DNA of 64,000 nucleotides from Tubulanus polymorphus (Eukaryota; Nemertea; Palaeonemertea; Tubulaniformes; Tubulanidae): assembly GCF_964204645.1 (NCBI RefSeq), contig NC_134026.1, positions 25,686,650 to 25,750,649 on the forward strand. Direction: 5' to 3'. The notes under the pieces were generated by a model. It ran no database searches. It was not told the origin of the DNA and was given only the letters and a program-made list of their open reading frames with translations. Position 1 is the first letter of the stretch. Each line of letters starts with the position of its first letter. Below, in pieces: positions 36,435 through 48,369 of this stretch. Position numbers and translations under genes: made by a program.

Positions 36435-39400
36435 TCAGGTGAATGATGTTCCCATTGTGATCACATCAAAACAGATCTCACAAACACGTACAGGTTTAGT
36501 CAAGTTAAATTTCACTATAGGAATGTCTTTATCAGAACATTTTGAACACAGGACTCGACCACAATGACGACTGAAACCAGAATGGTAATATATCATAAGA
36601 ACTTTTAAAACGAATTTTGTGTACAAAAAAGATGTAACAAACTAATGGCCTTATGACTTACCAGTGATGCTTTCTTGTCTTAATCGTAAATTTAGTTGTG
36701 CATTCTAAACAAACATCGCTATCTGTCCATGGAGGTTCCTTAGACAGCATATCTACAGATGTGGAAATTAAGACAAAATAAAATTCGATATATAGAGTTT
36801 TTGGTGGTAACGTTAAGTGCACAGAAAAACGTCATCTTACCCAATAATTTGAAAAGAAGTTGCTTAGTAGGGACTTGAAAGTTGAAAAGGGTGACTCCAT
36901 ATTTATTCATTCCACCGAAAGAGGCTCCAGCTCTCACAACAGCACGGCATAAATTTGAGTTTCCATTCATATACGCCAACAACAATACTGAAATGATTAA
37001 TCTATTAGTCAAATGATACATTTTATATAAACTATAGAAGAGATAAACAATGCTAATAATTTTTTACTTGTATTTCCCTCCGAGTCTGGATTATCTACTG
37101 GATATTCAGGCATACATTCTCTGAACAGTTCAAAGATTGCAGCTGCGCTCTCCTTTCCGTACTGACCAAGTGTGTGCATCGGTGTTTGGCCCCTGATGAC
37201 GAGAAAGATACCAGTACAAACATCAATGTTAATCCAATACTGAGACCACACAGATTATTACATACTTGATATTTGAAGCCTCAGCATTTATCCGGGATTC
37301 TGTGAGCAGAACACGTACTGTATTAATGAAACCATTCTGTACAGCAACATGTAAAGCTGCAAAAGAAAGGTCGATGTAGGAGCTTCCAAGAATTTCCAAG
37401 AGAACAAATTATATAGAATTCTGGTCAGATATATACCATTATTGAGGCTTTCATCAATGGCATCATAGTCCACATTATTCTCCAACAGTACACTGCCAAT
37501 ATTAGCTTGGTCAGATTGAGCAGCCAGATGCAAGGCAGTTTGTTTAAGTACTGTCTTTGCATTTACCTGAGCTCCAGCAAGAAGCTAAAATGAATTATAT
37601 TTTGGTCATATCAGAATAGATGTGCAAAAACAGGAACTGGTTGAAATCGAAGCTACTGATCGTCATTAAGCATACCAAATTCCGAACAATGATTTCAGAA
37701 CCAGCAATGACTGCCAAATGCAATGGGGTTAATTGATGAGAATCTTGAACACGTGAATTGATATTGGCTTGAACACCGATCAAGAATAAAACACTCTCTA
37801 TGTCTGACTTTTGGATGGCAATATGTAAGAAATTTCGTCCTTTATTGTCGACCTGTAAATTGTAAATTGTAAATTCATCATAATGGTGGTTTTCATTGAA
37901 TACAAGAACGTTTCGCGTTTCAATGAAATTGAATTATGACCTGTTCAGCCGCAGTCGGTTCTCTATCCAGTATACTTTGAGCAGCTTTATTGTTCTTAGT
38001 CATCATTGCCGCTGCGAATGGTGTCAAGCCTTGTTTGTCACGTACGCTGAGATTCAACGCCGGGTGCGACATTAATAACTGTATAATCACCGAATGTTGA
38101 TTCATGATTGCAACGTGAATAGGAGCATTACCATCGGCATCCTGAGCATTCACATCACCATTGTGTTCAACTAGTGCTTGTACAATACATTCCAGCCCCC
38201 AGGAACTGGCTAAATGAAGTGGAGCCTGCTTATCCCTTAAATAAAAGTGATTCCAATGTTTTCGCTAATTTCAATTAAGTATATCAGATGATAAATGATG
38301 CTCTCTGTAAAACTACAAACCTTGCTTCATCTTCACCTTCACCATTAGGACCCGGACGGCGAGGAGAATTCACATCACACCCACTAAACAACATAACAAA
38401 CTAATTAAAATATGTCACTTGTTTCATAACATCTATCATTTCTAATTCATATACTAATGTACCAACCTTCTAATGAGAAAAACACCAACAGCTTCATTGC
38501 TTTCATCGATAGCTCTGTGCAATAATGTTTGTAAACAACCACTTGGACCAGATCCCCACATATCACAATCACATCCGTGTCGAACCTACCGGTACATTGA
38601 TATTAACATCAACTATCTAATCTATGAACTGTATATCAAACATAGAATAGAAATCAAGGAGTTCTCGCAAGAAAACCTACAAGAGTTGACGCAACATCTT
38701 CTTGACCAGTTTCCAATGCTAACCACAATGGACAATCACCAGATTCATCAAATACATTCATCGCTGCTCCCTGACTGCACAAAGCATCAACAACCACTGG
38801 AAGATGACGCTTAATAGCTAACTGTAATGGTGTTTCATTATCTTGTGTTCTAAGAAAATATACATACACGTACTTAGAGATACATGGATGAAATATCACT
38901 TAAAATGTGTTACCATTCCCTTATCATACCATACCTCACATTAATATCAGCTTGACGTTCTAACAAGAATAAAGTACTTGCGGTGTCTTGTTTTAATATG
39001 GCTTGATGTAACAGAGTAAACCCTTCAGAATTACGGTCATTAACACTAGCACCGCCTGTAAGTAGCTGTGTAGCTACACCATGTAATCCACTCCACAATG
39101 CCAGACCGAATGCTGTATTTTCTTGCGAATCTTTCAAGTTGAAATTTGGTATGATTAACATGGCGTCTTGTGCTTTCGTCACCATTTCTATGAGAGACAG
39201 AGAGATATGAGTATGAACAATAAGTCAAACTGATTAACTGAACTCAGTCAAGACACAAACCTTTTCGACGCAGGAACACATTAACGCACTCCTCATGTCT
39301 ATTTGCAATAGCGATGTGTATCGGAGTTTGTTGCGAAATTCCTGGCTCATCCTCACCAAAAGGATTAGAATCAGATGGTCCATCTAATGGAGCCCTCGTT

Positions 39401-42266
39401 TGGGCATTCGGGTTAGCACCTTTTTCAAGTAAAACATGGACTAGTCGAGGTAGACCCATCAAACAGGCAGTGTGTAGAGGAGTTTCACCCTGAAATGGCA
39501 GCATAATCAAAAATACTCTAAGTCAATTCCGGCAAAATTTTTTTTTCACAGGAAATGTTGTAATGTCCTACCTTATGGTTTATATGGTTAGGCTTTGCTC
39601 CATGTTTAGTAAGAAACAAAGCAGCCATTTCATGACCAGCTCTGGCAGCACAATGCAATAGAACATCACCTAGTATGATAGATAATCCGATTATACAATT
39701 ACCGGTACAGTTTTGTTTGTCTTATCTACTTTTTTGTTATTTCATTTCGATATTGACCTGTTTCAGGGTTGATAGCGTCACATGAACATCCTCTTTGACT
39801 CAGACGGAATGCATAACTATTTTCACCATAGTAACCATCAGGTGTCTGTTCACCGGAGCCAGAATCTAATTTACATTGCAGAGCCAGCCACAGAGGAGTT
39901 TCTCCTTCGATGCTTTGTAACTCTAGATTCAACGCTGGATAGGATAATAATATCGAAAATACTGGCTCGTTTTTACGTAGAATGGCTTGATGTAGTGCAG
40001 TGCTGAAATACAAGAATACCGGAATTACAAAATATCAAAACATCAGCCTTTTGAATCCTTAAAAAATCAACATGTTGTTAATGATAAATGTATTCAGTAC
40101 ATACTATCCATTTTGATCTTGTGCATTTGTGTCAGCATTATATTCTAGTAACAGTTTTGCTATTCGTGCCATACTCTCCATCAGCGCAGGACTAGTATTT
40201 TCTTTCGCCACCAAATGAAGCGCAGTCTCTTTCTCAATGTGAGAAGCCATGTTGACATTGGCATTGTTTTTTATAAGAAATGAAGCTGAGAATTCGTCCC
40301 CTAGAGAAAGAAAAAAGAAAATCAAACAATAAAATCACTTTCTTCCATGTAGCATTTGATTGATAATAAGTTTATATGACTGACCCCGTTTTAAAGCTTT
40401 ATGTAGAAGACATCGACCAGAATGATCAGTTTTATTAACGTCTACCCTATGCGAAACCATTGTTTTTGCGATACTTTCTTGCTTTTCCGCTAATGCCATA
40501 TCCAATGGAATATCATTTCTGTTGTCAATCTCATTCAGTTTACCAGGCAACTGTTTTATGGAAAACAAAACATCTCTTTTTGCTATTATGAAGCTTAAAT
40601 TTGATTTAAAAAGGCACAAATTTCCCTCGTTTCAAATTACCAATGAGTCGAACTCCAGCAAATACAACATAACCACATCCTCGCGTCTAGCTCGTATTGC
40701 CATATGCAAAGGATACTCAGTTTTTTGTTTGAACATGCCATATAATAATGGGGCGGTCATCATTGCAAAGTCTTCACTAGTAAAATCATGCTAAAAATAG
40801 ATGTGTACGAAATATAAGTGGATTAAAAAATACACTTGGTTATCTCAGAATATATTATTGAAAACATAAAGCTTACCCAATGATTTGATATCAATTCAGA
40901 ACAATGATTTAGTAGAAGTGAAGCTCCAATTTCATCAGCAACTTGATAATATGAGATACAGTTCTTAACATTTACGGAGCTAACCAATGCCTTCTCACAC
41001 CTTAAACAAAATCATTTTGCGAAATGCTCAGTTTCAATAAATGAAACTGTAGATATATTTTGGGAGACATTTTGATGTAAATTCATTACCTATCTCGCAA
41101 GGGTTCAAGATGGAATTGACTCGCCGCTTTCATGAGTCCCAATATGAATTTGTCATCTTTGGCCTTGAGATCCACTTTATCTGTATAAACCCATTTTAAC
41201 ATAGACTGTCCGATATCAAATGGAATACCTGGAAACAGACCAAATGTTAAAACGGCAGTACTCAGATGTATCCCACATTCGGTCCTTATATATACCTGTG
41301 AAGTCAAGTTCTGACACAGTAGCCAGATCAGTGACACCCCAATGGTCACTGCGGGCTGCAAGTACAAATCTATGAGCTAGGATTGTCTCTCCATCTAAAA
41401 CTACATTTAAATCACTGAAATGAAAAAATCACATTCATATTACTCATGAGACTCTTGTATTTTCTTCATTTGAGTTCTTCTTTGACTAGTCTTATTAACC
41501 TATATAAAGGCTTATCGAATAAATCAGCAACCGTTCTAAGAAGGCGGGATACAAAGTTTTCATCATTAGACTGCCCGGATACCGCTGCAGCAACATGATA
41601 CTTTTTCTCAACATCAGCCAGTTTGTTCTGTAATTTTACATATTCTTCTCTCAGTAGTTTCAGATGATTCTGTAACTTGGTGACTTCGGCTAGAAATAAC
41701 AGCAAAGTGAAATGTCATAAAATAATATCATTGGTCTTGGACAATCTGGACAATCACTGAAAATTCAACAACTTTGTGGCCAGGATATATGCAAACTATT
41801 ACTCCATCCGGTTTTTAATACCGATATAATATGATTTCAAGTGTTTAAACCGAAATGAACTAAAATGCTATATTTCATGTATTCTCAGTAAATTGTCTGG
41901 ATCCTTTTGGGGATCATAGTTGACTGGGCATTCTACTTTCACATGACAATATTGCCCCTGTGGTTGAAAGCACTATCGTAACACAAGTCAAATCTGTTTG
42001 ATACATGATTCCAGCACAGACATATGACACTGACAGAAACAACAACACAAGAATTTGACAGGTGAACGAAGGAAGATAAATTGACTAAACACTAAAAACA
42101 GCAATTCCATTTTACTAACATACTTTTATTTTTCTTCATAAATTGCATATCCCAATATTCATCATCAAAATTACATTCATTGAATGATAGCAGGCCCCGA
42201 TTAACTTGTACGGACATTTAATTATAAAAAAAATTACGCCCAATAATAAATTTTACCTTCCGCCAT
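36435..42266 (-). CDS. ANKFY1: ANKFY1 (Rabankyrin-5), BTB-ankyrin-FYVE endosomal protein
   Basis: Rab5 effector on PI3P-rich early endosomes and macropinosomes. Twenty-three exons: 42266-42257, 41689-41500, 41414-41296, 41228-41090, 41000-40877, 40790-40641, 40550-40385, 40300-40105, 40002-39758, 39669-39572, 39489-39261, 39187-38935, 38849-38681, 38585-38467, 38383-38321, 38235-37941, 37852-37676, 37584-37437, 37356-37266, 37192-37068, 36987-36841, 36752-36662 and 36570-36435. They give about 1159 residues (human 1169). Order: N-terminal coiled coil (EVTKLQNHLKLLREEY), BTB domain (AHRFVLAARSDHW), about twenty ankyrin repeats (for example TPLHLAVIAGSEIIVRNL), then a C-terminal FYVE finger with RKHHCRHCGR and the closing CEIC. 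Exon 1 carries only ten coding bases. It is head-to-head with the C22orf39 homolog. Confidence 0.97.
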
Positions 42267-42333
42267 CTTGACCACTAGAGAAGTCACATGATCTACGTCA
42301 CTAGATGGCAGCAGCAACTGGTGCCTTTAAATC
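42267..42333. promoter_or_regulatory. 67-bp ANKFY1/C22orf39 bidirectional promoter core
   Basis: Only 67 bp separate the two ATGs. TCACTAGATGGCAG at 42298-42311 matches 13 of 14 positions of the CTCF core CCASYAGRKGGCRS. A second CCACTAGAG word lies at about 42271-42279. CAAGATGGCGGAAG, a YY1-type motif, overlaps the ANKFY1 start codon. TCACATGATC lies between. The 5'UTRs must be very short or overlap. Confidence 0.6.
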
Positions 42334-43168
42334 ATGGATTCTCCGGTCAACGAAAGATTTAATATAAAAGACCCTGAAGTAATAAAGGATCTTCCTGAAG
42401 ATGTATGGATGGTAAGAAAAATGGCTTATCTTTTTGTGGTACTACTTGATTTTCCCTGACTGGTTTAGATTCAAGCATAAACCCCTCGATTTAAAGGCTC
42501 AATTCTGAATCAAATTCAACATCAATTCAAAGATTTAATTAATACATAATGACATAAAGATTGTCAAAATTTCTAGATTCGACCATGTGATACATATGAA
42601 AGCGAATATAAAGAGTGTAAAAGTAAGTTATTTGTCCGGCTATTGTCATTAATCAATGTTTTTGTACTGTTGATTAATGTTATTATTACTGTCAACAAAG
42701 TACTAAACTACTACATTCTCAATCATTCTAGGTTATGTTGGACGCTTTTATCAACATTTCATTCAAGGAGAATACACAGAATGTTCAAAATGGAAACATG
42801 ACCATCAAAATTGCCTCAAATTCATGAAAACATTAGATCCAACTGTCGCTGTAAGTGAACAAATGTTAACCGTTTATCACGCTGTAATCAAATATGTAGT
42901 TTATTTGAAACATAACTTTATCGATTTTCATTTCTTGCAGGAAAAGATTATCGAAAATGAGAAGGAACGACGTGAAAAACGTTTATCAGCCTCATGTGCT
43001 AATGATATATGGGAATATCGTACGGAGCCTCCGGCTAACTGGAGTGGGCCATTACCCGACTGGTGCAAAAAGGAGACCAGTGTTCAGATGGAACACCAAG
43101 AAAATCTGCGCAGAAAGAAAGGAGTGGACAATACATCAGAGAAAAAATCATTTTGTATTATATCGTAG
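42334..43168 (+). CDS. C22orf39/PANTS homolog, twin CX9C protein (UPF0545)
   Basis: Four exons, 42334-42411, 42577-42622, 42732-42850 and 42941-43168, give 156 residues. The family (DUF3128) includes human C22orf39, called PANTS, a synaptic plasticity regulator. Two CX9C pairs are visible: PC-DTYESEYKE-C and EC-SKWKHDHQN-C. This is a CHCH-like helical hairpin probably held by disulfides. The family signature PPANWSGPLPDW follows a basic helix. The C-terminus continues beyond the vertebrate end and stops in FCIIS, a CaaX-type box, which would predict farnesylation and membrane attachment. Note that a CHCH fold oxidised in the mitochondrial intermembrane space and a cytosolic prenyl group would be an odd combination. 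Confidence 0.9.
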
Positions 43169-44250
43169 CATTTAATTAGTTTATCATTCTCAATGCGGCA
43201 ACCAGTGGAAGGTTTTGGCGGAATAGCTTTTTGTTTAATTTACATTTTTTATTGATCGATATAGTTTTTTAATTGTTACTACATCCTCTTTATTTAGCAT
43301 GTGGTGAGTATTTTGTATTATGTATGTATAAACGGGTATATCGAAATAAAGCTTACGTGAAAAAAAAGTTTTGAGTTTTCTTTATTCAACTCTCGCGAGC
43401 TGGTCACACATTACTGGTGCATTTTCATCAAAGCTGACAAACGGAATGTACATCAATTGATACTACAGTGGAATCTCATGACAACGAACTTCAGGGGACT
43501 AGAAAATATGTTTGTCATAAACCGATAGTTTTTATATCCAGTATGAAATTACGAAGGTATCCTATTTGGGATGGAGTACTAGGTTTGTAATACCTGATTG
43601 TAATATCCCACGATGTAAAATTGAGGTTCTGCTGTAGTCGAACTCCAATAGTCGTCAGATATTGTTGCAGGTCGCAAATTAGTATGTTATGTATTAGCAA
43701 TTCCGTTTACTAAGTTGAAGTCGTCATTTGATCATCCCGATGATGCAAGTTTCAACGTAGTCGGATCCAATCTTCAAGTATTTCTACCTTAATATCGTCC
43801 TAATCCTCCTGAATTTTGTGCAGTACAGGAAGCCTTTATCAACACACAAAAGTTTGTTATCTTTAGGTTTATTGTCTATCATAAGTCACCATCGTTTACA
43901 TATAGCTTTCAACTTGCACGAATAAGTGTTATCAAGTGAAAATGTGAAATAATATTCACTAATTATATAAACATAAATAAAGTTAAGCTCAATTAATAAC
44001 AAAGCAAGCAATCCATTGCATGCATTACATACATTAAGGGTGCTTCTTGATTTTCTCCAGTTTTAATATATACACTAAAGGTAAAAATAAATATTGATGA
44101 AATAATTGGTTTACCCTTCTCAAATTAGCTTAACATATCAAATTCATTCCAAATATCGGTATAACAATTAACTCAACAGCTATAATAAAGAAGTCTTAAA
44201 TAACGAGACTAATATCGGCAACTTTAAGATAGCCCTTTCTTAAGCTCTAA
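43169..44250. other. convergent 3'UTRs of the C22orf39 homolog and RNF10
   Basis: Non-coding. AATAAA at 43345-43350 fits the end of the plus-strand gene. RNF10 3'UTR fills most of the rest. No RNA gene or repeat was recognised. Confidence 0.45.
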
Positions 44251-47200
44251 CTATTTCGATCTGTTCACTGTGGTAGTGAATAAAAGTTTCTTCCCCTTCT
44301 TTTTCTTTTTATTGCCAGCTTCTGAACTACTGGTGTCTATAGCAGCTTGTATAGCATCTCCAAACGACTGACAAAAAGATTGTTGATACATCGGAGCTGC
44401 CACATGATCTTCGTTGTCACTATCGGGAGTTGCAGCCGTTTTAGATGAAGTTGCACCCATCACTGATTTGTTTACACGAGGCCAAGCATCATTTGGGACA
44501 GACGATTTCCTTGATCGTAGCATCTGCAAAACAGCCAGAAGATTAAATGTATTCATTCCTCAGAAACACAACAGAGAATATTGATTGAATAGCTTAATCG
44601 AGGATTAAAGAAATCATTAAGGCTATAAATGAGGACCTTACCTGCGCAAATGAAATAGATTGCGGCATCCCATCTGGACTAACAAGAACAGGAGATGAAG
44701 GTGATTTATCAGATGCACTCACTGTTTCTATAAAAACAAAATATATTTCCACATGAATATATCTTTCGCATACAACTTGCAGCCAGTTAACTAAAGAAGT
44801 GCATTGCATACCTGTGTAGTCATTAAATCCAGTAGATGATGTAGTAGGTATTGGTTGTGGATTAGAATGCTGTTCAGACCGCACCACTGTTATATCATTA
44901 TCTATATATAATCAACAAATAATCATGTTATTTACAAACTATTCCCCATCGGGTGAATGGAAAAATTTAGCTATCACTTACATTTAGCGAATGCCTGTCT
45001 CTCCTTGGCTTCAACGCGTCGATTATGATTCTTCTCAAGCCTGGCTTTCTTCTGACGAGCTCTTCGTCTCGATTCGATTTCATGAAAGTAATGGCGCAGC
45101 GTTTCCTTGCTCACTAGTGGTGCTTTCAGGGTCAACTCTGCCACTTGGAACTCACAGGTAAATGGTAAATGATTCAAATACCGCAGGCGCCGACGGAGCT
45201 CCTAAAATTTTCAGTAATAGTTTCGGCTACTTTGTATTCAAGGTTGGTTTACAATAACGAACAGTAGAATAATTACCTGAGTCATACTGATGCCTTCAAG
45301 CTCTTCGATCCTGGCTGTTATTGTTTCAGGGCAGTTTTCTAGAGTACCGTAGTCTCGCAACAAGCATCGAGCATTCAAAGAATGCATGTATATATTTTGT
45401 CCATCATCACCTGGAAGGGTTGGGAGACAATGTACACTTATTCCTCTAATGATTGATATCCATACATAAGTATAGTCTGTGTGGTTTAGTTTCACGATCA
45501 GATATTTTCACGTTGGTATAAGCCCATCTGATTATAAAAGCTTACCACCAACGATTAGGTGACTAACTGTACAAAGTATAGAGTCCTTTTTACTTACTTT
45601 GATAGAAGTAAAAGAAGTCATCATCATGAAGCCTTTCTTGTTTTTTTCTCTGCGTAGTTTTCCCACCTGGTAATGGGATTTCTAGTTGTTCCGCTGCCTC
45701 GTCTACTGGTAGGACATCACGGGTCTCTTTCTCCATAAGGATAGCTGGAGGGCCGAGTGGAGGTGAATGAGACAAGCCCGGTGGTATAGCATTGTCGTCA
45801 GTTGATGCTGGCGATTCAGATAGATCCAATTTTTCAGCTTTGTGCGTCAACGAGGGTTCATTTTCAACTTCTTCCTCATCATCAGAGAATGCCGAGGCAT
45901 ATGTGAAAACATTCTCCTAAAATAAAATTTATGCCATATTCTATTAACTCATCCACACCACAAGAGATAGTAGAATGTCAAATTTTAAGAATACAAACCT
46001 TTTTACCAATCGTTGTACCAAGGGGTGGAGGGGAAGGTGGTGGTAGTCCAGGAATAGCGGGTGGTTTAGGTACAGGTGTCATCCTTTGATCCGAATGTAA
46101 ATCTTCCTCGCGTAATAACAAATGTTTCATAGCAGCATCGACAAATGAACCAGTCAAACTCTACAAATGAAACCACATTACGGATTATTTTAAGTTCTTA
46201 GCATCTGATGAATTATCTAATCCTGGTTCGTTTTGAAAGCTGGCACTTATTACTTACATCTCCCTCTTCTGATTTCTGTTGATTTAGACCCAATCTCTCA
46301 CCATCTATTATATCTTGTATATCCTCCTTTGTGGCCAGAAGTAACTTTGAAAATTTTGTACCAGAATACGCTGTAATAACAGAGTACATGTACATGTAAT
46401 GACACTTATAGCAGCAAAGCATATATCTACGAATCCAGTATACACTGTTAATTGAAGCATTACCTTTCATCGTTAAGGGTTTAGTGCAGTCCTGCCACTG
46501 CGCGATTGGTAAAGCAATTGCGGACCCCTTTGCTTTTTTCATTAATCGCATTGTGATCTCTTCACCGACAGAGAACTGATGGGTCTGTGTGGCAACAACA
46601 CTCTTCAGGTCATTTTGTAGAACAGGTTCAAAGCAGATTGGACATTTATTATCTTCATCAAGCGACAAATAATGCAACATACAAGCCCAACAATATATAT
46701 GTCCACATCGTGTAATCTTTGCTGAAAAATAGCACACACTGTTACAAAAAAGTTTACTGGTAACTGACTGAGGGAAAAACTTCCAAGGTTACATACCAGC
46801 AACAGGTGGATACAAACAAATTGGACAAGATGATTCTTCATGACTGCAAGTTCTCTGAAAAAGATCGCGATGCTCATTAATTATATGAAGATCTAGGCCT
46901 ACTATTCTCAATCAATACTGATTGCAGTACTTACAACTTGTTGAATAAAATCCCATTCAACTAATGTATCAGGATCTGCGGAATATATGGAATAATCACA
47001 ATCATCCCGTACGATAAACTGACAACTGAAAACAAAACCATATTTACCAAACATTAGAGATAATTCTTAGTTTTTGATAGTTTTCATCACGTTTACCGAC
47101 CACATACTTAGCTTGGAGAAATTGTTCTTTGTTATATCTTGCTGGTTTTGTCCAATTTTTATGACGTGTCCCACCTGCAGAGCCATAACCTCTAGTAGCG

Positions 47201-47788
47201 CGACCTCTCTGTGTTTCGCGAGCTGTATACTTGAAGTTTAGCAGATGATTAAGGTTCTGTTTCTTCGATCCGGTCATCAAAGCTGATCCAATTTCAGCTT
47301 CATAATTATCGCTCACCTAAAATTTAAGAACATTATAAAACATTTGCAAATTTTTAAGAATTGATCTAAAAATAAGAAGTTCTTTCCGACCTCTTCTCCT
47401 TGTCTATAATCAGAATAAGTTCTTGATTTCGTTTGCCGTTCGTAACCCCGTGATTTCGGGGACTGTGTAAATCTTGAAGAAGAATTAGCAGCGTCATTCC
47501 ACCGGCCATTTGTATTTGCTTCACGACGCCTCGGTTGTCGTGAATATTGTTGTTTAGTATACTGTCCATTTTCTGAAAGATAAAATTGCCAATTTTAATG
47601 TTCAACTCAGAAAACTGAGAACTAGCCATGAACCACAGATACGACAAAATGTCTAATTACTCTCAATTTTCAATACAATAAGGCTCACCCTTCTTATTAT
47701 ATTCTGCACCATTCCCATTTTTCGGAGGGACAGAACTGGGTCGGTTTGACGATTGCTTTTTCTCCATGTTTTCTTCCGAGTTTTGCAT
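44251..47788 (-). CDS. RNF10: RNF10, RING E3 ubiquitin ligase
   Basis: E3 ligase that monoubiquitinates 40S proteins uS3 and uS5 on stalled ribosomes. Fourteen exons: 47788-47689, 47572-47391, 47316-47108, 47025-46935, 46854-46797, 46721-46464, 46370-46258, 46160-45999, 45916-45598, 45410-45277, 45201-44982, 44886-44812, 44727-44642 and 44523-44251. They give 759 residues (human 811). Landmarks: [26 protein letters not shown], the C3HC4 RING ([23 protein letters not shown]), [53 protein letters not shown], the basic helix [13 protein letters not shown] and a lysine run ending in [12 protein letters not shown] 47788 was chosen as first in frame; 47767 is an alternative. The exon 2 donor (GTCGGA) is weak. 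Confidence 0.95.
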
Positions 47789-48369
47789 CAACAAAACTGA
47801 TGTTAAATTCCCTGCTAGGCCGGGAAGGACGAGCCGCTGAGAGCAACAGATGCTGATTCTCAACCAAATTTGACCTCAACATTTTCAAAACGCCATGATT
47901 TCAACACGATAAGAAAAAAACTAATTTTGTTCCTTTTATCAATGTGTAAATAGTTGAATGTGGGGTTTTAAAAACCGTTAGAATGCAAGGAAGAACGCTC
48001 TCAGCTGGGGTTGTTCCCCAGATGCGCCGTAAACCTTTACGGACACTGAAAACAGAGACTTTCGGCCTCTAAATCACTTGAAATGGCGTCCGTGCGCCAG
48101 GCATATAGGAGGAGGAGGAATAGGATATGTATTCGGTTACGTTGGATTCAGAATCAAATATTTAAGATTCATCATTTCTTTTTTAAACTCATATTAAAAT
48201 CTAGAAATAATTTCAATCTTTTAAAAATTAACGATTCAATTAATTCTAGATTGAAATGCAGTCAAGCGTGTTCAAGTTCAGTCGGCAAATCCGTCAGTAG
48301 TCTGCATCCACGTTTTAATTTTCGGCCGTGCTGTCTACCACCTTCGCAGAAATTCCGCTAGGCGACCGT
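47789..48369. promoter_or_regulatory. divergent promoter of RNF10 and the PRR11-like gene
   Basis: 581 bp between start codons. Both leaders are presumably within it. The plus-strand frame of the next gene stays open upstream of its ATG but begins with non-ATG codons only. No convincing TATA box was seen. Confidence 0.4.
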
